Assembly (NCBI RefSeq): GCF_042665595.1
Contig: NZ_JBHTCT010000034.1
Location: 1-64,000, forward strand
Direction of reading: 5' to 3'
DNA from: Bhargavaea changchunensis
GTDB lineage: Bacteria; Bacillota; Bacilli; Bacillales_A; Planococcaceae
Length of the DNA stretch: 64,000 nucleotides
Shown: positions 24,102-32,260 of the stretch, piece after piece
Layout of the letters: each line of letters opens with the position of its first letter
Numbering within the stretch: the stretch's first letter is position 1
Translations under genes and position numbers: made by a program
The notes under the pieces: generated by a model
Database searches by the model: none
What the model was told of the DNA's origin: nothing
The model's input: the letters and a program-made list of their open reading frames with translations, nothing else

Positions 24102-24908
24102 TTATTGGCCGGACTGATCCATAAATGCCTGGAAATCCGCGATTGAAGGATTGGCCATGTAATGCCCGCCCTCCACCTGAATGGTCTGTCCTGTGATGAA
24201 TTTGGATTCGTCGGAGGCAAGAAACAGGACTGTGTAGCCGATGTCGTCCGCTTCGCCGTGGTAAGGCAGGGCGTTAAACTTGCCGAAGATATCGAGAACC
24301 TGCTGTGGCATGTTATTCCTTGCGGCAGGGGTCAGGATCAATCCGGGAGCAACCGCATTGCAGCGGATTTTGTCCTTACCGTACTGGGCTGCGATGTAGC
24401 GTGTCAAATTCACGACTCCCGCCTTGGATGCTCCATATGCGGAGCGAGTGGCGTCACCCGCGAATGCCGCCATCGAAGCCGTATTGATGATCGAGCCGCC
24501 TCCCGCCTCAACCATATGCGGAATGGTGAAACGTGTTCCGAGCAGGACGCTCTTCAGGTTCACGTCCATCAGCCGATCCCATTCCTCCAGGTCCATGTTG
24601 ACCACGTCCAGATCTTTCTTGAGGTTAGTGACGCCGACATTATTGAATAGGACATGAAGCTTGCCGAATTCCTTCACTGTATACTCGACCGCTTCCCGGA
24701 TCGAATCTTCGTCACCCGCGTCCAGGAAAATGCCTTTAGCGTCTCCTCCCGATTCGGTGATCTTCTTCGCTTCCGCTTTCGCGCCTTCCTCGTTAAAGTC
24801 ACTGATGACAACCTTCGCACCTTCCTTGGCCATCAGCATCGATGCCGACAGTCCGATTCCGGACGCGCCGCCTGTCACCAGCACCACTTTTCCTTCCATA
24901 CGTCCCAT
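24102..24908 (-). CDS. Short-chain dehydrogenase/reductase (first of two)
   Basis: 268 residues, classical SDR: TGGASGIGLS at 12-21 (cofactor loop), DAGDEDS, NNVGV, catalytic Ser in INTASM and YGASKAG (Tyr/Lys), C-terminal ITGQTIQVEGG. The acidic residue in VVISDFNEE after strand 2 suggests NAD(H). Substrate unknown. Last gene of an operon SDR-MarR-SDR. Confidence 0.88.
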   Translation of the reverse strand: MGRMEGKVVLVTGGASGIGLSASMLMAKEGAKVVISDFNEEGAKAEAKKITESGGDAKGIFLDAGDEDSIREAVEYTVKEFGKLHVLFNNVGVTNLKKDLDVVNMDLEEWDRLMDVNLKSVLLGTRFTIPHMVEAGGGSIINTASMAAFAGDATRSAYGASKAGVVNLTRYIAAQYGKDKIRCNAVAPGLILTPAARNNMPQQVLDIFGKFNALPYHGEADDIGYTVLFLASDESKFITGQTIQVEGGHYMANPSIADFQAFMDQSGQ

Positions 24909-24925
24909 TTAAGTCCGCTCCTTTT

Positions 24926-25360
24926 TCATTCTGCACCCGGTTCCAAGGCAGCCAGCAGTTTCTTGTTGATGGCGAGATACTGATCCACTTCTTCTTCGGA
25001 AAGTACACTGAACATATTCAACCGAAGCCGTGTTCCGGTCTCCTGCGCTTCACGCAGAACAGACTCACCCTTTTCCGTAATCGAGAGCAGCACCATCCGT
25101 CGGTCCTGCTCATCGGCGAGCCTCTCTGCCATCCCTTCCTTCACGAGCTTCCCCGCAATGTTGGTAATGGCGGCAGCCGTATAACCGAGCTTGGCTGCAA
25201 GAACCGACTGCTTCTGAGGACCGTTTGTCTTCAGTTCCCACAAAACCAGTACCGGTGAGATGCCGATGTTATGACGGAATGCCTTCGTCCATCTGATGAC
25301 CATCTCGTTTGTGACCGCCTCGGTCGAATGAATCAGCCTGAACAAGTCCGTTTCCTTCAT
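24926..25360 (-). CDS. MarR family transcriptional regulator
   Basis: 144 residues from the ATG at 25360 (GGGAGGTTG upstream); the frame opens at 25393. Winged helix with LAAKLGYTAAAITNIAGKLV as recognition region and the wing DEQDRRMVLLSITEKGE. Being inside the operon, it probably controls its own cluster through the palindromic site at 26212-26250. Confidence 0.88.
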   Translation of the reverse strand: MKETDLFRLIHSTEAVTNEMVIRWTKAFRHNIGISPVLVLWELKTNGPQKQSVLAAKLGYTAAAITNIAGKLVKEGMAERLADEQDRRMVLLSITEKGESVLREAQETGTRLRLNMFSVLSEEEVDQYLAINKKLLAALEPGAE

Positions 25361-25429
25361 GTATTCAACCTCCCACAATCCGCGCATGACCAAATCAGCG
25401 CGACAATTTTTTTCTGCGTGCTGACGCAG

Positions 25430-26188
25430 TCAGCGAAGCATAATCGAGCCGCCATCTACCATGATGGTCTGGCCTGTGATATAAGAGGCATCTTCACTCG
25501 CGAGAAACACAGCTACGCGGCCAATGTCTTCCTCAAGCTCACCGAGCCGGCGCATCGGAATCTTCTCCAGCATGGCTTCGAACATTTCCGGCTCATGCTC
25601 TTTCCATTGCTGAATACCAGGTGAGTTGGCGATCGGCGAGATGAGATTGACGTTAATACCTTCCGGACCCCACTCGTTCGCCGCGTTACGGGAGATGGCA
25701 CGGATGGCTTCTTTCGCGGCCGCATAGGCCGCCTGGTTTGCCTGACCGGTGAGACCCGCGCCTGAAGCAAAGTTGATGACGGACCCCTTTGACGCCTTGA
25801 GGTAAGGATAGGCCGCCTGCATCAGATAGAAGGTCGGATAGAATCCGGTTCCAAAGCTGAGATCCAAGTCTTCCTGCGTCGTCTCGACAAACGGCTTTTG
25901 CCGGGAGGCATGTGCGTTGTTTACAAGAATGTCGAGCTTACCGAACCTTGCTGCCGTTTCCTCAATCAGCTTGTACAGGTTTTGGTGGTCCATCAGATCA
26001 CCCTTGATGAAGAATGACTCCGGAGAATGGGCCTGCAGCTCTTTTTCTGCTTTAGCCCCCAGCTCCTCATTGATGTCCACGATGGCGACCTTTGCACCTT
26101 CCTTTACGAAAGCGAGCGCCATCCCTTTACCGATTCCTCCACCGGCTCCTGTAATGAGTGCAGTCTTGCCCTGCAGTCTTCCTGTCAT
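25430..26188 (-). CDS. Short-chain dehydrogenase/reductase (second of two)
   Basis: 252 residues: TGAGGGIGKG, VDINEE after strand 2 (NAD-type acidic residue), LVNNAHA, Ser in VINFASGAG, YAAAKEA active site, ITGQTIMVDGGS at the end. First gene of the cluster; GGAGGG precedes the ATG. Paired with the other SDR and a thioesterase/hydrolase neighbourhood, a role in degrading a carbonyl or alcohol compound is possible but not shown. Confidence 0.88.
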   Translation of the reverse strand: MTGRLQGKTALITGAGGGIGKGMALAFVKEGAKVAIVDINEELGAKAEKELQAHSPESFFIKGDLMDHQNLYKLIEETAARFGKLDILVNNAHASRQKPFVETTQEDLDLSFGTGFYPTFYLMQAAYPYLKASKGSVINFASGAGLTGQANQAAYAAAKEAIRAISRNAANEWGPEGINVNLISPIANSPGIQQWKEHEPEMFEAMLEKIPMRRLGELEEDIGRVAVFLASEDASYITGQTIMVDGGSIMLR

Positions 26189-26211
26189 CTCAATCCCTCC
26201 TCATGTTACAA

Positions 26212-26250
26212 CTAGTTTAACACTAAATAGTTTAACATTAAACCATTTAG
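26212..26250. promoter_or_regulatory. Probable MarR operator upstream of the SDR operon
   Basis: Overlapping near-palindromes TAGTTTAACACTAAATAG and TAGTTTAACATTAAACCA; TTTAA/TTAAA half sites repeated at about 16 bp. Placed just upstream of the first gene's ribosome binding site. Confidence 0.6.
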
Positions 26251-26263
26251 GTTTCGGCAATAG

Positions 26264-26307
26264 AAAAAGACGTTCCGGAGCCGGATTGGCTGGCGGAACG
26301 TCTTTTC
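26264..26307. terminator. Bidirectional terminator
   Basis: Stem AAAAGACGTTCCG/CGGAACGTCTTTT with loop of about 16 bases; T-tracts on both sides. Confidence 0.88.
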
Positions 26308-26326
26308 TCGGGTGGAGCGGATGTAA

Positions 26327-26403
26327 TCTTCAAACTCGGAGGTGTTTTCTTCAAGCTCAGGGCTGCTTTCTTCAAACTCAGGAGTGTTTTCTTCAAACTC
26401 ACA
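26327..26403. repeat. Tandem array 4: four units, 21-bp period, core TCTTCAAACTC
   Basis: Units start at 26327, 26348, 26369 and 26390 (last one partial), alternating AGGAGTGTTT and AGGGCTGCTT spacers. Sits between the terminator and the stop codon of the hydrolase gene. Confidence 0.82.
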
Positions 26404-26411
26404 CCCGCAAG

Positions 26412-27212
26412 TCACCAACCCTGTGGCGGATTGCCCCCGTCGTCATCGAGAAACTCCTTCACGACGGAATAAAACAGCCGGGGCTCCTCGATGTTCGGCA
26501 GATGGCCGGATTCCCGGAATTCCATGAACACGGCATCCGGTATGAGTGCCGCCGTCTCACGGCCGGCCTCGGGAGGATTGAGCCCGTCATGGCTTCCCGC
26601 GATCACGAGTGTCTTTGCCCGGACCTTGCCGAGTCCCGGCCTGAAGTCGAATCCGTTCAGTGCTTCATTCGCCGCTTTCTGCTGCTCTCTCGTAAGCGGC
26701 ACGTTCAGATCCTCATTCTGCATGATGTCCACCACTTCCATCAGGTTGCGGAACATGTACTTGGAGGCGGCATTCATCTTTTCCCGGAAGTCCATCCCCT
26801 CCAGTTCCTCCGCATGGCGCTCGAACAGTGCCTGTGATGAAGATGTGGTCCCATGGGATTTCGTCGACACCAAAATCAGCCGGTCCACCCTTTCCGGCGC
26901 CCGGATTGCAACACCCTGCGCAATATAGCTTCCCATCGACACACCGAGCAGGTCGGTTTTTTCAAGTCCGATATGGTCCATGAGCGCAAGCACATCACCG
27001 ATATGGTCATCGATTGTATAGGCATCCGGCTTGTCCGATTTCCCGTGGCCGCGCGCATCCATGGCGATCACACGGAAGTGCCGGCGGAGCCGGGCCATGT
27101 CCACGCTGAAGTGGAGATGGTTCATCGTGAGACCGTGAAGCAGAATCAGCGGTTCCCCGCTTCCCTGCTCTTCATAATAAAGACAAATGTCACCGTTTTT
27201 GAATGTGGGCAT
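26412..27212 (-). CDS. Alpha/beta hydrolase
   Basis: 266 residues. Nucleophile elbow GVSMGS (Ser near 93), oxyanion segment LLHGLTMN, AMDARGHGKSDKP, acid in VIAGSHDGLNPP and final His in SGHLPNIEEP: a complete catalytic triad. The layout is that of 3-oxoadipate enol-lactonase/esterase-type enzymes; substrate not assignable. Confidence 0.87.
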   Translation of the reverse strand: MPTFKNGDICLYYEEQGSGEPLILLHGLTMNHLHFSVDMARLRRHFRVIAMDARGHGKSDKPDAYTIDDHIGDVLALMDHIGLEKTDLLGVSMGSYIAQGVAIRAPERVDRLILVSTKSHGTTSSSQALFERHAEELEGMDFREKMNAASKYMFRNLMEVVDIMQNEDLNVPLTREQQKAANEALNGFDFRPGLGKVRAKTLVIAGSHDGLNPPEAGRETAALIPDAVFMEFRESGHLPNIEEPRLFYSVVKEFLDDDGGNPPQGW

Positions 27213-27238
27213 GCCATCACCTCACAACTTCTTTTCCC

Positions 27239-27610
27239 TCAGATCCTGCAGAATACCCCTTTGGCTGATGCCACCTGGCGGCCCTCTTCATCATAGACCT
27301 TGCAGAGTGCATGGACGAGCGTGCGGCCGTCCTTTTCCAGATGGGCCACGGCACGGAGCGACTGTCCTTTCGCCGCCCGCAGGAAAGATACATTCAAATC
27401 GACCGTGACCATCTGCTGGACGCCGTTATCATCGGCCGGGATCAGGTTCGACATCGCTACATCGGCAAGTGACGAGATGATGCCCCCATGGATGACACCG
27501 GCACTGTTCACGTACAGGTCCTTCACTTCAAGCCCGACCTCGACTTCCCCGTCTGACAACCGGTTGTATGTATAGCCCAAAAACTCATCGAATGGCTGCT
27601 GGATCCACAT
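27239..27610 (-). CDS. PaaI-type hotdog thioesterase
   Basis: 123 residues from the ATG at 27610 (GAGGGGG upstream). Hotdog fold with the active loop NSAGVIHGGIISSLADVAM, typical of PaaI/YdiI acyl-CoA thioesterases that hydrolyse acyl- or aromatic-CoA. It lies next to the alpha/beta hydrolase and SDR genes. Confidence 0.85.
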   Translation of the reverse strand: MWIQQPFDEFLGYTYNRLSDGEVEVGLEVKDLYVNSAGVIHGGIISSLADVAMSNLIPADDNGVQQMVTVDLNVSFLRAAKGQSLRAVAHLEKDGRTLVHALCKVYDEEGRQVASAKGVFCRI

Positions 27611-27678
27611 TTCGCATCCCCCTCTGTTTACCTTTCTTCCTTCCATTTCGGGACATGCCGGTTCATTCCCTTCTTCAT

Positions 27679-27714
27679 AAAAAGAAGCGCCGCGGCATTT
27701 GCCGCAGCGCTTTC
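27679..27714 (-). terminator. Terminator of the PTS operon
   Basis: Minus strand GAAAGCGCTGCGGC/GCCGCGGCGCTTC then TTTTTAT, just after the HPr gene. Confidence 0.9.
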
Positions 27715-27718
27715 GTTC

Positions 27719-27991
27719 TTATTCTGTTTCTTCACCGAGCGACTGGGAGACGAACACTTCCGTCACCTTTTCAATCGCCTTTTCGGCTTCAGCGCCTTCC
27801 GCGGTGATTGTGACGACCGCGCCGTGCGGGACGGCCTGTGCCATGACGCCCATGATGGACTTCAGGTTGGCCGACTTGCTGCCGTGGATCAGCTGGATGT
27901 CAGCGTCCAGCGAGTTGACCGCCGAAACAAGTTGTGTGGCGGGACGGGCATGAAGCCCTTCGGGTGCTGTGATTTTAAATGACTTTTGCAT
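27719..27991 (-). CDS. HPr-family phosphocarrier protein, operon-encoded paralogue
   Basis: 90 residues. Phospho-accepting His in PEGLHARPAT and the regulatory Ser in KSANLKSIMGVM are both present. It differs at many positions from the general HPr at 39157. As the last gene of the crr/antiterminator/EIICB operon it may be a dedicated phosphocarrier for this sugar or an extra supply of HPr. Confidence 0.88.
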   Translation of the reverse strand: MQKSFKITAPEGLHARPATQLVSAVNSLDADIQLIHGSKSANLKSIMGVMAQAVPHGAVVTITAEGAEAEKAIEKVTEVFVSQSLGEETE

Positions 27992-28021
27992 ATGGAACGC
28001 CTCCGTTGGTACGTGTATTGA

Positions 28022-29479
28022 TTATCCGTTCTTTTTGTGCAGTTTTTTGACTTCATCGGCAACAAACTGGACGCTCGTGCCGACGATTACTTGTATGTTG
28101 TGCTTTCCGACGACATTGATGCCCGGGACGCCGGTGGATTTGATTTTCTTCTGGTCGACTTTGTCCATGTCGGCCACTTCGACGCGCAGCCTTGTCGCGC
28201 AGTTGTCGACACTGCGGATGTTGTCGTTGCCGCCGAGACCGTCGTAGATCTTAGCTGCCATCGACTTGAACTTGTCGTCGCCTGTTGCTGTTTCTGCTTC
28301 CTCTTCAACAATTTCATCGTCTTCCCGGCCCGGAGTCTTCAGGTCGAACTTCAGGATCAGGAAGCGGAACAGGAAGTAATAGACAAGCGCGAAGAACAGT
28401 CCCTGCACCAGTAGCATGAGTGGCATGTTGGCGATCGGAATGCGCAGGCTGAGCACAAAGTCGATCAGGCCCGCACTGAATCCGAAGCCGGCCGTCCACT
28501 GGAACGAAGCCGCGATAAAGAGCGACAGACCCGTGAGCGCCGCGTGAACGACGTACAGTGCAGGTGCGAGGAACATGAACGAGAACTCAAGCGGCTCGGT
28601 AACACCCGTGAAGAACGAAGCGAACCCGGCGGCCAGCATGAGCGAGGCCGCCTGTTTGCGGCGTTTGGTCTTTGCCGTGTGGTACATCGCGAGCGCCGCT
28701 GCCGGCAGTCCGAACATCATGATCGGGAAGAAGCCGGCCTGGTAGCGGCCTGTGATGCCCTGTTCGCCGGTGCTGCTCCAGAAGTTGCCGATGTCGTTGA
28801 TGCCGACCGTGTCAAACCAGAACACGGCGTTGAGCGCATGATGCAGCCCCGTCGGGATCAGGAGGCGGTTAAAGAAGCCGTAGATTCCGGCACCCGCCGC
28901 TCCCAGATCCAGGATCGACTGGCCAAACGCAACGAGCGCGCCGTAGACGATCGGCCAGACAAAGAACAGGACCGCCGATGCGACCAGCATGGCCACAGCC
29001 GACATGATCGGCACAAGCCGCTTGCCGCTGAAGAACGCCAGGAAGTCAGGCAGCTTCACCTGGCTGAACCGGTTGTACATGATGGATGCGATGATCCCTG
29101 AAAGAATACCAATAAATGCGTTTTGAATCTGGCCAAATGCCATATCCACGTTTTCCGGGTCTGTTTGCGTCAAGAGTCCTACCGAATTGGTCGATAGCAT
29201 CGAGGTGACCACGAGGTAGGCGACCAGGCCGCTCAGTGCCGCAGCCCCGTCCTTTTCCCTGGAAAGCCCGATTGCGGCCCCCACCGCGAACAGGATCGGG
29301 ATGTTTTTCAGGATCGAGTCCCCTGCCGTAATCAGAAACGCCGCGAAGACGTTGCCGGAACCCCAGCCGTCATGGTCGATCCAGTAGCCGATCCCCATCA
29401 GAATGGCTGCTGCCGGAAGGACCGCGACCGGAAGCATGAGGGAGCCCCCCAGCCTCTGCAAATACTTTTTCATCTTCAA
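28022..29479 (-). CDS. PTS system glucose/N-acetylglucosamine EIICB component
   Basis: 485 residues. EIIC domain with about ten helices (1-370; start GGSLMLPVAVLPAAAILMG, sugar-site segment LLIPTGLHHALNAVFWFD and TGVTEPLEFSFMF), acidic linker 375-400, EIIB domain with phospho-Cys in SVDNCATRLRVEV. LHHALNAVFWF and GISPQ-less form favour N-acetylglucosamine (NagE/NagP) over glucose. EIIA is separate (30356-30844). Overlaps the antiterminator gene by 4 bases. Confidence 0.87.
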   Translation of the reverse strand: MKMKKYLQRLGGSLMLPVAVLPAAAILMGIGYWIDHDGWGSGNVFAAFLITAGDSILKNIPILFAVGAAIGLSREKDGAAALSGLVAYLVVTSMLSTNSVGLLTQTDPENVDMAFGQIQNAFIGILSGIIASIMYNRFSQVKLPDFLAFFSGKRLVPIMSAVAMLVASAVLFFVWPIVYGALVAFGQSILDLGAAGAGIYGFFNRLLIPTGLHHALNAVFWFDTVGINDIGNFWSSTGEQGITGRYQAGFFPIMMFGLPAAALAMYHTAKTKRRKQAASLMLAAGFASFFTGVTEPLEFSFMFLAPALYVVHAALTGLSLFIAASFQWTAGFGFSAGLIDFVLSLRIPIANMPLMLLVQGLFFALVYYFLFRFLILKFDLKTPGREDDEIVEEEAETATGDDKFKSMAAKIYDGLGGNDNIRSVDNCATRLRVEVADMDKVDQKKIKSTGVPGINVVGKHNIQVIVGTSVQFVADEVKKLHKKNG

Positions 29480-30327
29480 TTTCCCCCTTTCGTCATGTCC
29501 CCCTGATTTTCCGGATTCCTGAGCCGTTCGATGTGTAGTGCAATATATGCCAGTTCCGATTCCGGTATATCGATTTCGTGCAGCCTCATGCTTTCCGCGG
29601 CCATCACTTTCGCGCAGTGATACGAATCCGCGTAGCGGGTGCGGATCAGTTCCGCCATGTCGCTGTCGAGCGTGTGGGCATCATACCTGCCAAGATTGGC
29701 GACGGAATGCTGTAGATGCGTCACAAGCCGCTGGTATGAAATATCATCTTCCTCAATCTCGTTCCGCAGGCAGGCGCGGATTGAGCGCAGCATATCACGG
29801 ACGATGGTCGCCTGGCGGATCGTATCGTTCAGGTCTCCGCCATGAGGCTTCATCGTATGGAGGTGAAGCGCGATAAACCCTGCCTCGTCGACCGGCATCT
29901 CCACACCGAGCGTATCGCGGATATGGCCGATTCCCCAAAGCCCGATGCCGTACTCTTTCGGATACAGGAGGCGGATCTCCCCGAGAAGCTTGTTGTTGAC
30001 GTGGATGCCGTCTTTTGTCCGCTCAATGGCGAACGACAGGTGGTCGGTCAGAACGAGATGGATGTGCTCGTTCAGCTTGGTTCCGAGCGTTTTCTCCGCC
30101 CGCGAGATGATCGCTTCCGACACCGTGAAATGTTCTTCAGGTATCCGGCCGAGGAGCTGGCTGAGCTGCTCGTTCTCTGTCATGACGAATACTTTCTCGA
30201 TCTTGTCGGCCGGGACGGGATCGTTGCGCTTCTTGCCGAAGGCGACGCCCGCTCCGACCACGACCTTTTCCCGGTCCCCGTCACGTACGATCACCGCGTT
30301 ATTGTTGAGGATTTTGCTGATTTTCAT
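29476..30327 (-). CDS. BglG/LicT-family antiterminator with two PRDs
   Basis: 283 residues: RNA-binding CAT domain 1-55 (KISKILNNNAVIV, GVAFGKK), PRD1 about 65-170 with His in NEHIHLVLTDHLSFAI and GFIALHLH, PRD2 175-275 with ESELAYIALHIERL. Such proteins bind a RAT hairpin and block an overlapping terminator when sugar is present; phosphorylation by the PTS controls this. The RAT/terminator pair at 30898-30974 upstream of crr is the likely target. Confidence 0.92.
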   Translation of the reverse strand: MKISKILNNNAVIVRDGDREKVVVGAGVAFGKKRNDPVPADKIEKVFVMTENEQLSQLLGRIPEEHFTVSEAIISRAEKTLGTKLNEHIHLVLTDHLSFAIERTKDGIHVNNKLLGEIRLLYPKEYGIGLWGIGHIRDTLGVEMPVDEAGFIALHLHTMKPHGGDLNDTIRQATIVRDMLRSIRACLRNEIEEDDISYQRLVTHLQHSVANLGRYDAHTLDSDMAELIRTRYADSYHCAKVMAAESMRLHEIDIPESELAYIALHIERLRNPENQGDMTKGGN

Positions 30328-30355
30328 CGGACTCCTCCTCCAGTCGAAAACCGGT

Positions 30356-30844
30356 TCAGCCGGCAGTGACCGTCATGATCACCGTTTCCCCTGCCGTGCA
30401 GGTGCCTTCCGCTTCCGGCCGGACCGTTTTTCCTTCTCCGTTCGTCACGACGATCGGCGTGACCGTACTGTTGGCATTTTCTCCGAGATAAGTCCAGTCC
30501 GCTTCGATCAGCGGCTGTCCCGCCGTCACCTTTTCATCCTGACGGACCAGGACATTGAACCCTTCCCCTTTTAGTGCGACCGTTTCGAGTCCGATATGGA
30601 TCAGGAATTCCGTGCCCTGCGCTGAGCGGATGCCGATTGCATGCCCCGTGTCTGCAACCATTACGACCGTTCCGTCAACCGGTGAGACGACGCTCCCCGA
30701 ATCCGGCATGACCGCAATTCCCTCTCCCATCATCTTGCCGCTGAATACCGGATCCGGCACTTGTTCAATCGGCATCAGTTGTCCAGAGACCGGTGCAAGC
30801 ACTTTTTCTTCCTTGTCTTTTTTCTTGAACAGATTGGATAGCAT
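30356..30844 (-). CDS. PTS glucose-type EIIA component (Crr family)
   Basis: 162 residues from the ATG at 30844 (AAAGGTGGAA upstream; the open frame continues to 31201 through the leader but is not translated from there). EIIA-Glc: VLAPVSGQLMPIEQVPDPVF, SPVDGTVVMVADTGHAIGI and the phospho-His in EFLIHIGLETV. Passes phosphate from HPr to the EIIB domain of the next-but-one gene. First gene of the operon. Confidence 0.92.
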   Translation of the reverse strand: MLSNLFKKKDKEEKVLAPVSGQLMPIEQVPDPVFSGKMMGEGIAVMPDSGSVVSPVDGTVVMVADTGHAIGIRSAQGTEFLIHIGLETVALKGEGFNVLVRQDEKVTAGQPLIEADWTYLGENANSTVTPIVVTNGEGKTVRPEAEGTCTAGETVIMTVTAG

Positions 30845-30897
30845 CCGCACATTCCACCTTTCGGGTTTGTCACATGGCGCGGTCCCCTTTCCCGGAC

Positions 30898-30955
30898 GAA
30901 AAAAGGCATAAGGGCATAGCGAAAGCCCGCAGGCTCCGCTCTTGCCCCCATGCCT
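30898..30955 (-). terminator. Leader terminator of the PTS operon
   Basis: Minus strand AGGCATGGGGGCA.../...TGCCCTTATGCCT followed by TTTTTTC, lying between promoter and crr; its left arm overlaps the RAT. Confidence 0.82.
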
Positions 30956-30974
30956 GATCGGATCAGTCACATGA
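30946..30974 (-). promoter_or_regulatory. Ribonucleic antiterminator (RAT) for the PRD protein
   Basis: Minus strand TGTGACTGATCCGATCAGGC then ATGGGG, matching the ACTG...CAGGCAT core of LicT/GlcT-family RATs. It competes with the terminator at 30898-30955. Confidence 0.75.
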
Positions 30975-30997
30975 GACCGCTGTGAATTTATGGGTAC

Positions 30998-31026
30998 AGA
31001 ATACCACAGATAAATAGACATATCAA
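30998..31026 (-). promoter_or_regulatory. Sigma-A promoter of the PTS operon
   Basis: Minus strand -35 TTGATA (31021-31026), 17-bp spacer, -10 TATTCT (30998-31003). Confidence 0.75.
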
Positions 31027-31039
31027 TAAAGCGTTTACA
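31026..31039 (-). promoter_or_regulatory. cre site (CcpA) at the PTS promoter
   Basis: Minus strand TGTAAACGCTTTAT, 12 of 14 to the cre consensus, touching the -35 box; implies catabolite control. The 30845-31181 gap otherwise holds the leader, array 5 and a terminator. Confidence 0.65.
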
Positions 31040-31078
31040 TTTTCCGAGAAATCTTGCCACGGTGTCTCGTATTGCGCT

Positions 31079-31141
31079 GGAACATTGATAATCATGAGTG
31101 AGACGTTGATTAAGTTCACTGAAATATTGACAATCTGCCCG
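31079..31141. repeat. Tandem array 5: three units, 21-bp period, inverse orientation of arrays 6 and 9
   Basis: Units at 31079, 31100 and 31121. On the minus strand they read TNTCAACGTCTCA-like (TAATCAACGTCTCA in the middle unit), the core shared with arrays 6 (35.3 kb) and 9 (62.7 kb). Confidence 0.72.
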
Positions 31142-31149
31142 CTGCAAAC

Positions 31150-31176
31150 AAAAACGCCCCGGCCGGAGCCGGAACG
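31150..31176 (-). terminator. Terminator after the isomerase gene
   Basis: Minus strand CGTTCCGGC/GGCCGGGGCG with G-T pairs, followed by TTTTTG. Confidence 0.8.
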
Positions 31177-31181
31177 TTGAC

Positions 31182-32216
31182 TCAAAAATCTTTTCTAACA
31201 AGCCGCGGTGTGTCCATTAGTTCGCGAAGGTTCGATGCGCCGATGCCGAACATCGCCATCCGGAGCTCCATCTCGCGCACGGCCATCGATTCCAGCACAT
31301 CTTCCGTGCTTTGCGTCGCTTCCTTCAGGATCGAGCGGCCGAACCCGACAAAGTCCGCACCGAGTGCCAGCGCTTTCGCGGCGTCAAGTCCTGTCCGCAT
31401 GCCGCCGCTTGCGACAAGCGGGCGGCCGCCGATTTCGGGACGCACCATACGGACCGAGTCTGCCGTCGGAATGCCCCATTCACTGAACGCCTCCGCCGCA
31501 GCGCGTCGCACAGGATCCTCGGAGCGGAACTTTTCCACCTGGCTCCAGGATGTGCCGCCGGCGCCAGCCACGTCAACGAACGCGATGCCGGCATCTGTCA
31601 GTTGACGTGCGGTTTCTCCGTCGATGCCCCAGCCGACTTCCTTGACGCCGACCGGGACGCCAAGACCCGCACAGAGCATCTCGATTTTCCCGAGGAGCGC
31701 CCTGAAGTTTGTATCTCCGCCGTCCTGGATCACTTCCTGGATGCTGTTCAGGTGCAGGACGAGCATGTCTGCCTCCGTCAGCTCGACGATGCGCCTGCAT
31801 TCCTCGGTTCCGTAACCATAGTTGAACTGGACGGCGCCGATGTTCGCGATGATCGGCACGCTTGGCGCGTACTTGCGCATGAGAAACGATGGCGGATGGC
31901 CGTCACTGTCGAGGAGCGCTCTCGTCGAACCGAGTGCAAGCGCCCACCCGCGTTCCTCGGCTGCCTCCGCCAGGTTTCGGTTGATCGTTTCGGCAAGCGC
32001 CGTCCCGCCTGTCATCGAACTGATCAAAAAAGGTGTCCGGCAGGCGTGCCCCAGGAATTCTGTCTCTGTCGAAATCTCCGCAAAATCGATTTCCGGAAGG
32101 GCATTATGGATAAAAGTGTATGACTCAAAACCGGTCGTGATTGCGTCACCCGTGACTTTTTCATTCAGTGTAATCTGGATATGTTCGGATTTTCTCTGTT
32201 CAATTGAGCCGGCCAT
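31182..32216 (-). CDS. fni: Type 2 isopentenyl-diphosphate delta-isomerase
   Basis: 344 residues from the ATG at 32216 (AAGGCGG 8 bases upstream). FMN- and NADPH-dependent isomerisation of IPP to DMAPP. Seen: RKSEHIQITL near the N-terminus, FLISSMTGGT, ALGSTRALL, HLNSIQEVIQ and GGDTNF, VKEVGWGI, GAGGTSW, and the FMN phosphate site ASGGMRTGLDAAKALALGAD (two segments). Lies 44 bases after the phytoene/squalene synthase homologue, forming a small isoprenoid operon. Confidence 0.93.
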   Translation of the reverse strand: MAGSIEQRKSEHIQITLNEKVTGDAITTGFESYTFIHNALPEIDFAEISTETEFLGHACRTPFLISSMTGGTALAETINRNLAEAAEERGWALALGSTRALLDSDGHPPSFLMRKYAPSVPIIANIGAVQFNYGYGTEECRRIVELTEADMLVLHLNSIQEVIQDGGDTNFRALLGKIEMLCAGLGVPVGVKEVGWGIDGETARQLTDAGIAFVDVAGAGGTSWSQVEKFRSEDPVRRAAAEAFSEWGIPTADSVRMVRPEIGGRPLVASGGMRTGLDAAKALALGADFVGFGRSILKEATQSTEDVLESMAVREMELRMAMFGIGASNLRELMDTPRLVRKDF

Positions 32217-32260
32217 CGCCAACACCGCCTTCTGTCTTTGCTGTACCGGTTCCGGAGGCG

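Noticed and set aside
26327..26403. 21-bp arrays considered as short coding repeats (seven-residue units such as EFEENTP)
   Set aside because: Frames lack ribosome binding sites, run into neighbouring genes or terminators, and the variable parts show no codon-position pattern.
30845..31201. N-terminal extension of the EIIA protein through the leader
   Set aside because: It would translate the promoter, RAT and terminator; a good ribosome binding site precedes the ATG at 30844.
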